From positions 1 to 60,600 of the forward strand of contig DATCHD010000032.1 in NCBI GenBank assembly GCA_036508555.1: a stretch of DNA of 60,600 bases, in the 5' to 3' direction. Origin of the DNA: CAINVV01 sp036508555 (GTDB lineage: Bacteria > Bacteroidota > Bacteroidia > Bacteroidales > Prolixibacteraceae). A program made the position numbers and the translations under genes. Below, piece after piece: positions 14,754 through 23,449 of this stretch (its first letter is position 1; each line of letters begins with the position of its first letter). The notes under the pieces are model-generated. The model was not told the DNA's origin and made no database searches. It saw nothing but the letters and a program-made list of their open reading frames with translations.

Positions 14754-16665
14754 AACCGCCTTTTACGCGTTCAATCAATTCCGGCAGAATATCCTGGTAT
14801 TCCCCGATGATGCCAAAATCGGCGAAATGGAAGATGGAAGCCTTGGGATTATGGTCGATGGCAATGATTTGACCCGATTCCTTCATGCCGGCCAGGTGCT
14901 GAATCGCACCCGAAATGCCTATGGCAACATATACTTTTGGCCTTACCGTCTTACCCGTTTGTCCTACCTGCCTTGCGTACTCAGAAAAACCTTCGTCTAC
15001 CACCACACGACTGCAGGCCCACTCGGCTTTCACGCCTTTTTCCTTCAGTGCCGCTGCCAGTTTCTTTACCAACTCCAACCCGTCGCCAACGGTTCCCCTT
15101 CCGCCTGACACGATAATATCGGCTTCAAAAAGGGCTTGCATGCCACCCTCTCCACGCACAGTTTTCAGAATCTCTACCGTGAACTCCTTTTCAGTCAGCT
15201 TTGGCTGGTAGGTTGAGAGGATCCCAGTTCGTCCTTCTTCTCTTTGCGGTACCTCGAAAGTACCGGCCCGGGCAGTGGAAATTTGCGGATAGACAAATCC
15301 CAGGATGGTAGCCAGCTTGCTTTCTCCGTAAGTAGGCCGGCGGGAATGGAGGATCGGTTTGTTGATGATCTTCTCTTTTCGGTTGACGTATTCACCGATT
15401 TCGAGTCCGGTACAATCTGCCGTCACGCCGCTTCCGGTTTTAACGCCGATGCGGGGAGCGAGCTCCCGTCCGGAAGTAGTGGCGGCAAAAAGAGCTATTT
15501 CGGGATTGCGTTCCTTGATGACCTGTGCGAAGATGGAGGAAAATGGGAGCACCAAGTACTCTTCCAGCCTGTCATCTTCCACTACAATAACCTCGTCCGA
15601 ACCATGCTCGAATAAAGTAACGGCCTGGTCTTTAACGTTTTTCCCGATCAGGAGGGTCATTATTTTTGTGTCATTACCCAGCTGATCAGCTAATTTGCGG
15701 GCAGGAGTCAACAATTCGATGGAGGGCCTGGCAATTTTCCCATTGGCAATTTCAGCCCAGGTGATGATGCCTTTGGCTCCGTTTCTGTTGTCGAAATAGG
15801 GGAAATCGGGGGTCTCCGAGACTTTTTTCTCTACCTTTTCTTTCTTCTCGAGAACATTCCCGCCTTTCTTGAAATTAGCAATCAAACTATCGACCAGGGC
15901 TGCCTCATTATGCCCTTCGGACATAGTAATCGGTGCCCGTTCGCTGACGATATTCACCACATTGGCAACAATGGTAGGGGAGCCGCTCAGACCGATTTTT
16001 TCCGTTCCAAGTCCGATATCGTCGACACCAAAGACGGTGATCTGTGAATTACGTGCCTTTATTGCGCCAATGAGCGAAGGTTTTCGTGGGGGAATCCCGG
16101 TAGGGGTTAAGGAAATGGCACATGGCATGGGCAGTCTCATCATCTGGTAACCACCCTCGATAATTCTTTTGGCAACGACAAACCCTTCCCCATCTGATTT
16201 CAAGTTTTCGACGAAAGTTGCCTGTGGAATACCAAGGTTTTCGGCCACTTGCGAAGGAACGTGGGCGGTATCGCCGTCACTGGTCTGACGACCGGCCAGG
16301 ATGATAAACGGCTCTTTGGAATCTTTCGTGAATCCCAGGTGCCTGAGCATGGTAGAGATGGCCAAACCGGTGGCATACGTATCACTGCCGCCCAGTTTGC
16401 GGTCGGACAGCAGGTAAGCCTCGTCGTAACCCATTGATATGGCCGTTCTTAAGGCGACTTCGAAGGATTGCGGTCCCATGGAGCAGACAATCAAACGTGC
16501 GTCGGGATGTTGTTTCTTAAGCTGCAATCCTGCCTCCAGACCAAACTGGCAGTCGATGTTGATGATGGATTTTGCCTTGGTCCGGTCCATTAGTCCGTCG
16601 TCTCCCATGCGCATTTCGGTTGGGAGGGGTACTTGTTTGATTAAACTTATAATTGTAAGAGTCAT
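14737..16665 (-). CDS. Electron transfer flavoprotein, beta and alpha subunits fused (EtfB-EtfA)
   Basis: ETF collects electrons from acyl-CoA and other flavin dehydrogenases and passes them to ETF:quinone oxidoreductase. Residues 1-265 are a full EtfB (KQVPLPTEMRM, SMGPQSFEVALRTAISMGYD, ILAGRQTSDGDTAHVP, SLTPTGIPPRKPSLIGAIKA). A Lys/Glu-rich linker at about 268-285 (NVLEKKEKVEKKV) leads into a full EtfA from about 296 (GIITWAEIANGKI) to the C-terminal FAD domain with VSGGRGTVGDG, GISGAIQHLAGMK and IFHFADFGIIGEYQDI. There is one open frame of 642 codons with no stop or internal gene start between halves. ETF-QO lies 17 bp upstream in the same operon. In most bacteria the subunits are separate genes; the fusion is unusual. 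Confidence 0.92.
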   Translation of the reverse strand: MTLTIISLIKQVPLPTEMRMGDDGLMDRTKAKSIINIDCQFGLEAGLQLKKQHPDARLIVCSMGPQSFEVALRTAISMGYDEAYLLSDRKLGGSDTYATGLAISTMLRHLGFTKDSKEPFIILAGRQTSDGDTAHVPSQVAENLGIPQATFVENLKSDGEGFVVAKRIIEGGYQMMRLPMPCAISLTPTGIPPRKPSLIGAIKARNSQITVFGVDDIGLGTEKIGLSGSPTIVANVVNIVSERAPITMSEGHNEAALVDSLIANFKKGGNVLEKKEKVEKKVSETPDFPYFDNRNGAKGIITWAEIANGKIARPSIELLTPARKLADQLGNDTKIMTLLIGKNVKDQAVTLFEHGSDEVIVVEDDRLEEYLVLPFSSIFAQVIKERNPEIALFAATTSGRELAPRIGVKTGSGVTADCTGLEIGEYVNRKEKIINKPILHSRRPTYGESKLATILGFVYPQISTARAGTFEVPQREEGRTGILSTYQPKLTEKEFTVEILKTVRGEGGMQALFEADIIVSGGRGTVGDGLELVKKLAAALKEKGVKAEWACSRVVVDEGFSEYARQVGQTGKTVRPKVYVAIGISGAIQHLAGMKESGQIIAIDHNPKASIFHFADFGIIGEYQDILPELIERVKGGFTFGI

Positions 16666-16682
16666 TGTACTTTTCTAAAAGA

Positions 16683-18341
16683 TTACATATTTTGAAATTC
16701 CGGGCCATTGCCGCCATTCGGCACCATCCAGGTGATTCCGTCACCCGGGGACTTGATGTCACAGGTTCTGCAATGCATGCAGTTTTCGGCGTGAATCCTG
16801 ATTTCCTGATGACCGTTTTTGTCGGTGTGAAGCTCATAAACTTCAGAAGAGCAGAAAAATTGCTCAGGGGCACCGTATTGTTTGATGTTGATGGCTTCAA
16901 AAGAGACCGGGTTGTTGATTTTCACGTGTACTACCTGCTGCTCATCGTGGTGAACGCCTGAATAATAGACATTTGTGGCCTTATCGAACGTCAGAACCTT
17001 ATCAAATTCCAGTTTCCCTTTAAATCTTTCTTTAAAAGGTTTTCCCTTGAAATCCTTGAGCGTTTTGGTGGCTTCCCTGTCCGGATGGGATGCCAGTCTG
17101 CCGAAGAATCCGGCTCCTCCCGAAATTAGTTGTGTGGCAAAGTGAAGCGCTCCAACGATGAGGCCTTTGGAAAATGCCTGCCTGAAGTTACGAACCGGGT
17201 ACATGTCTTTGTAGATCACGCTTTCTTTGATGGAAGCTTCATACTGGCAAAGAACGTTTTTCGAAAAATCGTTCTTTGCCAGCGCTTCTGCCGCGGTTTT
17301 GGCTGCCAGCATACCCGATGCTATGGAAAGATGAATTCCCTTCAGTGCAGGCATGGCAACGAGTCCGGCGCTATCCCCGACGATCATCGCATTGTCCGTA
17401 TATAGCTTAGGGATAGCATAATAGCCACCTTCCGGGAGGGTCTTTGCTCCATATTCGACCAGCTTCCCACCTTTCAGAAATTTTGAAACGAACGGCGTGG
17501 TCTTCCATGCCTGGAACGCATCGTGCGTGTCGAAAGTCGGATCTTCATATTCGAGTCCGACCACCAGTCCGACGGCCACCTTGTTGTCATTCAGACCATA
17601 AACAAATCCTCCGCCGAATTCTTTCAGGTTCAGCGGGTAACCCATGGTGTGGTAGACTGTTCCTGGCTCGATGTTGCCTTCCGGAACACTCCATAACTCC
17701 TTACAGGCGAGGGAATAAATCTGGTAGTTTTTGCCTTTGTCCAGTTCGTATTTTTGGATCAGTTGCTTAGTCAGCGGACCGCGTGTTCCTTCCGCAAAAA
17801 TAGTCAGTTTAGCCTCGATTCGTGTGCCGGGTTGAAAATTTTCCAGATGATTGCCCTGATGGTCTACTCCGGTATCAATTGTCTTGGCCCCGATTACTTT
17901 ACCGTTCTCATAAAGTATCTCATTTACTGAGAAACCGGCATAGATTTCCACTCCTTTTTCTTCCGCTTTTTTGGCCAGGTAGCGGCAAATTTGTCCCAGG
18001 GAAGCCGTATAATTTCCTTTGTTACTCATGAAAGGCACGTGGAACGGCAGTTTCAGAGAACCATTTTCGCTCAGCAAAATGGTTGAATCTTTTGTCACTT
18101 TCGCGTTAAAAGGGATCTCGTTAAAGTCAACATCCGGTAGCAGGTTTTTGAAGATATCTGCCTTAATGACAGCACCTGATAAGATATGGCTTCCGATGGA
18201 ACTACCCTTCTCGATGAGTAAAATTCTGTGGCTTAAGTCTCTTTTTTTCAGGATATCCGCTAGATGGATGGCAGTTGAGAGTCCTGCAGGTCCCCCTCCG
18301 ATGATTAAAATATCTGTATAAACGGTATTGTTACTATCCAT
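16683..18341 (-). CDS. Electron transfer flavoprotein:ubiquinone oxidoreductase (ETF-QO)
   Basis: Membrane-associated flavo-iron-sulfur enzyme that moves electrons from ETF to the quinone pool. The FAD-binding motif IIGGGPAGLSTAIHLADI follows the start at residue 13. A second FAD contact, AMIVGDSAGLVAMPALKGIH, is near 317-336, and the region ISGGAGFFGRL corresponds to the membrane-surface part. The C-terminus carries a ferredoxin-like 4Fe-4S domain (AENCMHCRTCDIKSPGDG). The 552-aa length is normal. In the same operon as the EtfBA fusion, with 17 bp between. Bacteroidota use menaquinone, so the acceptor is probably menaquinone, an inference from the lineage. Confidence 0.93.
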   Translation of the reverse strand: MDSNNTVYTDILIIGGGPAGLSTAIHLADILKKRDLSHRILLIEKGSSIGSHILSGAVIKADIFKNLLPDVDFNEIPFNAKVTKDSTILLSENGSLKLPFHVPFMSNKGNYTASLGQICRYLAKKAEEKGVEIYAGFSVNEILYENGKVIGAKTIDTGVDHQGNHLENFQPGTRIEAKLTIFAEGTRGPLTKQLIQKYELDKGKNYQIYSLACKELWSVPEGNIEPGTVYHTMGYPLNLKEFGGGFVYGLNDNKVAVGLVVGLEYEDPTFDTHDAFQAWKTTPFVSKFLKGGKLVEYGAKTLPEGGYYAIPKLYTDNAMIVGDSAGLVAMPALKGIHLSIASGMLAAKTAAEALAKNDFSKNVLCQYEASIKESVIYKDMYPVRNFRQAFSKGLIVGALHFATQLISGGAGFFGRLASHPDREATKTLKDFKGKPFKERFKGKLEFDKVLTFDKATNVYYSGVHHDEQQVVHVKINNPVSFEAINIKQYGAPEQFFCSSEVYELHTDKNGHQEIRIHAENCMHCRTCDIKSPGDGITWMVPNGGNGPEFQNM

Positions 18342-18442
18342 AAGGTTGTGAAATTTTCCACGAATGTAGGTATAAATTGTTCTCGTTCCAAAAAGTAAGC
18401 AATGGCAGAAGTGCCTAATGGTGGAACGTCATTCCGGACTTG

Positions 18443-18540
18443 ATGCTGCCATCCCTCGTTTCAAACGAGGGATAGCGGTTCGCTCAAAGATGTCATCCCT
18501 CGTTTCAAACGAGGGATAGCGGGATAGCGGGATAGCGGGT
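18443..18540. repeat. Two ATCCCTCGTTT palindromes and an 8-bp tandem repeat
   Basis: ATCCCTCGTTTC plus AAACGAGGGAT forms a 23-bp palindrome at 18451-18473 and again at 18495-18517. The second runs into GGGATAGC repeated three times (18513-18536) plus a partial copy. Flanks (GTCATTCCGGACTTGATGC and GATCAAGTTCAGCATGACG) resemble REP-like intergenic elements common in Bacteroidota. This fills the 236-bp gap between ETF-QO and the aldo/keto reductase; I see no gene in it. The same palindrome occurs in inverted orientation at 57509 and 57555. Confidence 0.75.
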
Positions 18541-18577
18541 GCGGGATCAAGTTCAGCATGACGCTAGTCCGACGTAG

Positions 18578-19558
18578 TTATACGTGGCCCAGTACCGGGT
18601 GCGGCTGATAAAGCTCTTCCAGCTGAGCAACTTCTTCCTGTGATAATTTGACAGATAATGCTGCCACTGCATCCTCGATGTGCCCCATTTTTGTTGCCCC
18701 GATAATGGGACATGTAATGCCCGGTTTGCCAAGTATCCAGGCGAGGGCTATCTGTGCAGCGGGCAAGTTTCTTTTAATAGCTATCTCAGACAATCTGTCA
18801 ATAATTTCAAAATCTGCATCCGCATGATATAAGATTTTTCCGAATGTATCGGTTTTGGCACGGATCGTCTCATTTCGCTCCTTACCCCTGTTGCCGGTCA
18901 GCAGTCCGCGGGCGAGAGGCGACCATGGAATGACCGCAATTTTCTGATCCAGGCAAAGCGGAATCATTTCCCGTTCCTCTTCCCGGTATAGCAGATTGTA
19001 GTGAGGCTGCATGGAGACGAACCGCGTCCAGCCATGCAGGTCGGCTGTGTACAATGCCTTGGCAAACTGCCAGCTATACATGGAGGAAGCGCCGATATAG
19101 CGTGCTTTTCCTGCCTTTACGACATCGTGAAGCGCCTCCATGGTCTCTTCGATCGGCGTCTCATAATCCCAGCGATGAATCTGGTAAAGATCCACATAAT
19201 CGGTCTTCAGACGCTTGAGACTCTTGTCGATTGAACTCATGATGTGCTTCCGGGAAAGCCCGGTATCATTGGGATCAGCACTCATGGGGTTAAAAACTTT
19301 GGTTGCCAGAACGATCTCATCCCGTTTCGCGAAATCCCGGAGGGCCGAGCCAACAACCTCTTCGCTGGCGCCATAAGAATAAACATCGGCAGTATCGAAG
19401 AAATTAATTCCCATTTCGAGGGCTTTCTTGATAAAAGGCCGGCTTTGTTGTTCTTCCAATGCCCAGAGCCAGCGGTCGGTGGGTTTGCCATAGGTCATGG
19501 TGCCCAAACAAATCCTCGAAACTTTCATTCCCGTATTTCCAAATCTGATGTATTCCAT
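18578..19558 (-). CDS. Aldo/keto reductase
   Basis: NADPH-dependent oxidoreductase with a TIM-barrel fold. I take the ATG at 19558 (MEYIRFGNTGMKVSRICLG), since the upstream TTG at 19582 overlaps a TAATTTTG -7 element at 19580-19587. The catalytic tetrad is visible: D55 and Y60 in FFDTADVYSYG, K87 in LATKVF, and His in YQIHRWD. The C-terminal cofactor-binding signature IIGATKMGHIEDAV is present. The 326-aa length fits the YajO/Tas-like group of aldo/keto reductases. Substrate is not evident; the gene stands alone, divergent from hflX. Confidence 0.9.
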   Translation of the reverse strand: MEYIRFGNTGMKVSRICLGTMTYGKPTDRWLWALEEQQSRPFIKKALEMGINFFDTADVYSYGASEEVVGSALRDFAKRDEIVLATKVFNPMSADPNDTGLSRKHIMSSIDKSLKRLKTDYVDLYQIHRWDYETPIEETMEALHDVVKAGKARYIGASSMYSWQFAKALYTADLHGWTRFVSMQPHYNLLYREEEREMIPLCLDQKIAVIPWSPLARGLLTGNRGKERNETIRAKTDTFGKILYHADADFEIIDRLSEIAIKRNLPAAQIALAWILGKPGITCPIIGATKMGHIEDAVAALSVKLSQEEVAQLEELYQPHPVLGHV

Positions 19559-19660
19559 ATCTCTTAATGTTTTGAGGTTCAAAATTACAAAATTCTTATA
19601 CGGTTTTCATGGTAATTAGGTTAACATAAACTGCCAATCAGCTACCGCGATTTTTTTGTG

Positions 19661-19668
19661 TATTTTTG
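19661..19668 (+). promoter_or_regulatory. -7 element TATTTTTG of hflX
   Basis: TATTTTTG matches TAnnTTTG and would start transcription close to 19674, at or just after the ATG at 19673. This makes the in-frame ATG at 19682 a serious alternative start for hflX, or a leaderless message. Confidence 0.4.
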
Positions 19669-19672
19669 TTGC

Positions 19673-20881
19673 ATGATAAAAATGCATGACACGGCAGAAA
19701 GGAAGGAGCGGGTCATCCTCGTCGGACTGATTTATGGTAAACAGGATGAACGGGTGATCAATGAGTACCTCGATGAGCTCGAATTTTTAGCGGAAACTGC
19801 TGGGGCAGAGGTCTATGAGCGCTTTACACAACGACTGGTCAATCCTCATCCTGCTACTTTTGTCGGTACCGGTAAGTTGCAGGAGATCCTCGATTTCGTG
19901 ACAGTTCATGAGATCGATTCTGTCATTTTTGACGATGAATTAACTGCAACTCAGTTGAGGAACATCGAGAAGGTTATCGAGTGCAAGATCCTGGACCGTA
20001 CCAACCTGATTCTCGATATTTTTGCCAAAAGGGCCCAGACGGCACATGCCAAGACACAGGTAGAACTTGCTCAATATCAATATCTTCTACCCAGACTTAC
20101 CAGGATGTGGACCCACCTGGAGCGCCAGCAAGGGGGGATCGGAATGCGTGGACCCGGGGAGTCGCAGATAGAAACGGATAAAAGGATCATCCTGGATAAG
20201 ATTTCCCTTTTGAAGAGTGAGTTGGCAAGGATTGACAAACAGATGAGTGTGCAGCGCAAAAACCGGGGAAATATGGTGCGGGTGGCGCTGGTTGGATATA
20301 CCAATGTCGGCAAATCCACCATCATGAATATGATCAGTAAATCGGAGATATTTGCAGAAAACAAACTATTCGCAACGCTGGATACCACTGTGCGCAAGGT
20401 AGTTGTGGGAAATCTTCCTTTTCTGCTGACCGATACAGTCGGGTTCATAAGGAAACTGCCTCACCACCTGGTTGAGTCATTTAAATCGACGCTCGATGAG
20501 ACCCGCGAGGCAGATCTGTTGATTCATGTGGTTGACATCGCGCATCCCGGGTTTGAAGATCAGATTGAGGTGGTTAACAAGACATTGGCCGATATCGGGG
20601 CTTCAGATAAACCGATGATCTACCTGTTTAACAAAATCGATGCCTTTACCCACGTTGAGAAGGAGGAGGATGATCTTACACCTTCCACCAGCGAGAACAA
20701 GAGTCTGGAAGAGTGGAGAAATTCCTGGATGGCCAAAGAGAATATGAATGCCGTTTTTATCTCAGCCAAACATCGGCTTAACATCCCGGATTTCAAGCGG
20801 TTGCTGTACGGGGAAGTGAAGAAGATCCACGTGACGCGCTTCCCGTTTAATGAATTTCTTTTCCCGAATTTTGACGATTGA
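19673..20881 (+). CDS. hflX: GTPase HflX
   Basis: Ribosome-associated GTPase that splits or rescues stalled 70S ribosomes under heat and antibiotic stress. The N-terminal HflX domain includes HPATFVGTGKLQEI, and the linker motif GGIGMRGPGESQIETDKR is diagnostic. The G domain has GYTNVGKST (G1), DTVGFIRKLP (G3) and NKID (G4). Full length at 403 aa; the C-terminal tail after the G domain is short. ATG 19673 and ATG 19682 are both possible starts, and the earlier in-frame codons lie inside the promoter. Divergent from the aldo/keto reductase, convergent with asd, ending 1 nt before the asd stop. Confidence 0.93.
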   Translation: MIKMHDTAERKERVILVGLIYGKQDERVINEYLDELEFLAETAGAEVYERFTQRLVNPHPATFVGTGKLQEILDFVTVHEIDSVIFDDELTATQLRNIEKVIECKILDRTNLILDIFAKRAQTAHAKTQVELAQYQYLLPRLTRMWTHLERQQGGIGMRGPGESQIETDKRIILDKISLLKSELARIDKQMSVQRKNRGNMVRVALVGYTNVGKSTIMNMISKSEIFAENKLFATLDTTVRKVVVGNLPFLLTDTVGFIRKLPHHLVESFKSTLDETREADLLIHVVDIAHPGFEDQIEVVNKTLADIGASDKPMIYLFNKIDAFTHVEKEEDDLTPSTSENKSLEEWRNSWMAKENMNAVFISAKHRLNIPDFKRLLYGEVKKIHVTRFPFNEFLFPNFDD

Positions 20882-21892
20882 TTATTTTACAACACCCTCT
20901 TTTACAAGGTATTCTGCGATCTGAACAGCATTCAGGGCGGCTCCTTTTTTGATCTGGTCGGAGACGGTCCAGAAGGTCAGACCTTTCGGAGTCGTCAGAT
21001 CCTTGCGGATTCTTCCCACAAAAACTTCATCGCGACCGGCCAGGTAAAGCGGCATCGGATACTGCTTTGCCGCCGGATTATCGATGACAATTACCCCTTC
21101 GGCTTTTTCGAATGCTTCACGGGCCTGCTCAACGGTGATCTCTTTTTCTGTCTCCACCCAGATCGCTTCTGAGTGCGCACGCATCACGGGAACACGCACC
21201 GCCGTTGCACTTACCAGGATATCGGAGTGCATGATTTTACGTGTTTCATGGAACATCTTCATCTCCTCTTTGGTGTAGTCGTTGTCCAGGAAGACATCGA
21301 TGTGTGGAATCAGATTCTGCACGATTTGATAGGCAAATTTCTTCACGGTGGGCTCTTCGTTGCCGGCAACCTGAGCAGTCTGGACCCTCAGCTCTTCCAT
21401 TCCAGAGGCACCGGCACCACTGGCGCTTTGGTAAGTTGAGATATGTACCCTCTTGATGTGCGAAAGTTCTTCGATGGGTTTCAAGGCAACTACCATCTGG
21501 ATGGTCGTGCAATTTGGATTGGCGATGATGCGACGGGGCATATTTTTCGCGTCGGCAGCGTTTACCTCAGGAACAACCAGCGGAATGTCGTTTTCCATCC
21601 TGAAGGCACTGGAATTATCGATCATTATGGTCCCGAATTTCGTGATCGTTTCGGCGAAATCTTTGGAGATACCGGCACCTGCAGATACAAGGGCTATGTC
21701 GATCCCCTTGAAATCATTGTTGTGCTTCAGTTCTTTAACAGTAAGTGTTTTATCCTTAAATTCATAAGTAGTTCCTGCGCTTCTTTCTGATCCGAAGAGA
21801 ACCAATTCATCCAAAGGGAAATTACGCTCAGCCAATACTCTTAAAAACTCTTGCCCAACGGCACCACTGGTTCCAACGATCGCTACTCTCAT
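20882..21892 (-). CDS. asd: Aspartate-semialdehyde dehydrogenase
   Basis: Reduces aspartyl phosphate to aspartate semialdehyde with NADPH, the branch point for lysine/diaminopimelate, threonine and methionine. The N-terminal nucleotide-binding motif is VGTSGAVGQEFLRVL, and the catalytic cysteine is C128 in NPNCTT. SGAGASGMEEL and the substrate-binding VRVPVMRAHSEAIW are also present. The length of 336 aa fits the common bacterial form. It is not in an operon with other lysine or threonine genes here; hflX ends against it. Confidence 0.95.
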   Translation of the reverse strand: MRVAIVGTSGAVGQEFLRVLAERNFPLDELVLFGSERSAGTTYEFKDKTLTVKELKHNNDFKGIDIALVSAGAGISKDFAETITKFGTIMIDNSSAFRMENDIPLVVPEVNAADAKNMPRRIIANPNCTTIQMVVALKPIEELSHIKRVHISTYQSASGAGASGMEELRVQTAQVAGNEEPTVKKFAYQIVQNLIPHIDVFLDNDYTKEEMKMFHETRKIMHSDILVSATAVRVPVMRAHSEAIWVETEKEITVEQAREAFEKAEGVIVIDNPAAKQYPMPLYLAGRDEVFVGRIRKDLTTPKGLTFWTVSDQIKKGAALNAVQIAEYLVKEGVVK

Positions 21893-22037
21893 GACACAAT
21901 AATTTTATGACCTGAATATTCCGGAAATTCGTTTTTGTCCGGCGGATAGGTTAAATTTAATACAATCATCCTCCCAAAACAATAAACTGAAAACTACTGG
22001 CTCAAAATTATAGATTTTTCTTATTATTTTCCAAAAA

Positions 22038-22466
22038 ATGGCCGCAAGTAATTACATTTTTATTTTTTTATTACTTTCTTTTAACTCAATCGAAAGTGAA
22101 TCTGCTAAAGTGGCCTCCTTGCCTTCCTGGTATTTGCCAGAGGTCACCGACTGGACAGTTACTATCGATCCAGGTGTCTTCTCTCCCAATGGTGATGGAA
22201 TCAACGATCAGTTAAATATCTATCTGATTACCGGGGAAGCAGGTTGTCTGTTAAATATAACGATTCTGAATTGTTCGGGTAGAGTGATCCGAAAACTGGC
22301 CAACAATTTCACGGCAGGAAGTTCTGCTAAGATTGTATGGGATGGACTAAATGCTGATTTACAAATGGTTCAGCCGGGTATTTATATTGTGGACATCTCG
22401 ATTTTTGCCCAAACCGGGAAACGGAAATCCTTCAGATTCGCCTGCGTCCTGACAGACCGTCCGTGA
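22038..22466 (+). CDS. Exported protein consisting of a lone FlgD/CHU_C-like C-terminal domain
   Basis: A 142-aa protein with an N-terminal hydrophobic export segment (YIFIFLLLSFNSIES). The rest matches the C-terminal Ig-like domain of Bacteroidota lamin-tail and gliding-associated surface proteins: FSPNGDGINDQLNIY, then ITILNCSGRVIRKL, IVWDGLNADLQMVQPGIYIV and a final FRFACVLTD. In typical members this domain is the end of proteins of 500 or more aa; here it stands alone. It is either a small stand-alone protein or the surviving tail of a deleted gene to which a signal sequence was joined. No partner genes are close by. Confidence 0.6.
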   Translation: MAASNYIFIFLLLSFNSIESESAKVASLPSWYLPEVTDWTVTIDPGVFSPNGDGINDQLNIYLITGEAGCLLNITILNCSGRVIRKLANNFTAGSSAKIVWDGLNADLQMVQPGIYIVDISIFAQTGKRKSFRFACVLTDRP

Positions 22467-22493
22467 TAATTTTAAAAAAGGCAGTAGTTTTTC

Positions 22494-22501
22494 TAAATTT
22501 G
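22494..22501 (+). promoter_or_regulatory. -7 element TAAATTTG of the DUF362/polyferredoxin operon
   Basis: TAAATTTG matches TAnnTTTG, with TTTA at 22471-22474 nineteen nt upstream as a near-match -33 box. Transcription would start near 22507, 28 nt before the ATG at 22535. Confidence 0.5.
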
Positions 22502-22534
22502 ACCCGTCAAAAAGGTGCATTTTATTAGAAAATT

Positions 22535-23449
22535 ATGGAACGCAGAAAATTTATCAAATCGGGTATAGGGGCAGGCATCGTAACAGGAGCAGCAATAACT
22601 TTTGGTGGAATCGATAACCTCATGGCAGGAAATTCAGCTTTGCCATATGACTTGGTTGCTATTCGCGGTGGAGAACCGGACGTAATGTTTGACAAGGGAA
22701 TAGAGTCCCTGGGAGGCATGTCACAGTTTGTAAAACCCGGACAAAAAGTGGTAATAAAGCCAAATATTGGCTGGGACAGGGTTCCTGAACGAGGTGCCGA
22801 TACCAATCCTATTCTTGTTAAACGTATTGTGGAACAATGTCTTAAGGCAGGTGCCAAGGAGGTATTTGTTTTCGACCATACCTGTCATGAGTGGACCAAA
22901 TGTTACAAGAACTCAGGAATTGAGAAGGCCGTGACAGATGCAGGTGGCAAAATGGTTCCCGGCGACAGTGAGAGATATTACAAACAGGTCGAGGTTGTAG
23001 GAGGCGTAAAACTCAAAGATATGAAAGTGCATGAATTGCTTTTGACCAGCGACGTATTCATCAGTGTACCAATCCTCAAGCACCACAGCTCCTCTAAAAT
23101 TTCCATCTCGATGAAAAATATGATGGGATGTGTCTGGGATCGCGGATTCTGGCATAAAAATGATTTGCACCAATGTATGGCAGATTTCTTGCGCTACAAG
23201 AAGCCGGATCTGACAGTGGTGGATGCTTATTATGTGTTGAAACAAAACGGACCGATGGGGGTTTCGCTCGACGATGTCATCACCATGAAGAGTCAGATTA
23301 TTGCCAGGGATATTGTAGCTGCTGATGCAGCGGCTACCAAGTTCTTCGGGAAAGATCCTGCGGAAATCAACCATATTCAGCTGGCCGGGGCGGCAGGACT
23401 AGGTGTAATGGATCTCTCCAAACTCAATATAAACCGTATTAATCTGTAA
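22535..23449 (+). CDS. DUF362-family protein with a Tat signal
   Basis: A 304-aa protein with a twin-arginine export signal at the start (ERRKFIKSGIGAG), pointing to export in folded form, likely with a bound cofactor; tatC is present at 38035. The DUF362 body includes KVVIKPNIGWDRVPERGADT, VFDHTCHEW and SVPILKHHSSSKISISMKN. The biochemical role of DUF362 proteins is mostly unknown, though they often occur next to ferredoxin genes. The stop codon TAA shares its last base with the ATG of the next gene (TAATG), showing tight coupling with the polyferredoxin. Confidence 0.87.
   Translation: MERRKFIKSGIGAGIVTGAAITFGGIDNLMAGNSALPYDLVAIRGGEPDVMFDKGIESLGGMSQFVKPGQKVVIKPNIGWDRVPERGADTNPILVKRIVEQCLKAGAKEVFVFDHTCHEWTKCYKNSGIEKAVTDAGGKMVPGDSERYYKQVEVVGGVKLKDMKVHELLLTSDVFISVPILKHHSSSKISISMKNMMGCVWDRGFWHKNDLHQCMADFLRYKKPDLTVVDAYYVLKQNGPMGVSLDDVITMKSQIIARDIVAADAAATKFFGKDPAEINHIQLAGAAGLGVMDLSKLNINRINL

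Noticed and set aside
15244..15685. Long open frames opposite the ETF fusion gene
   Set aside because: They are shadows of a GC-rich, strongly conserved coding frame with full EtfA motifs.
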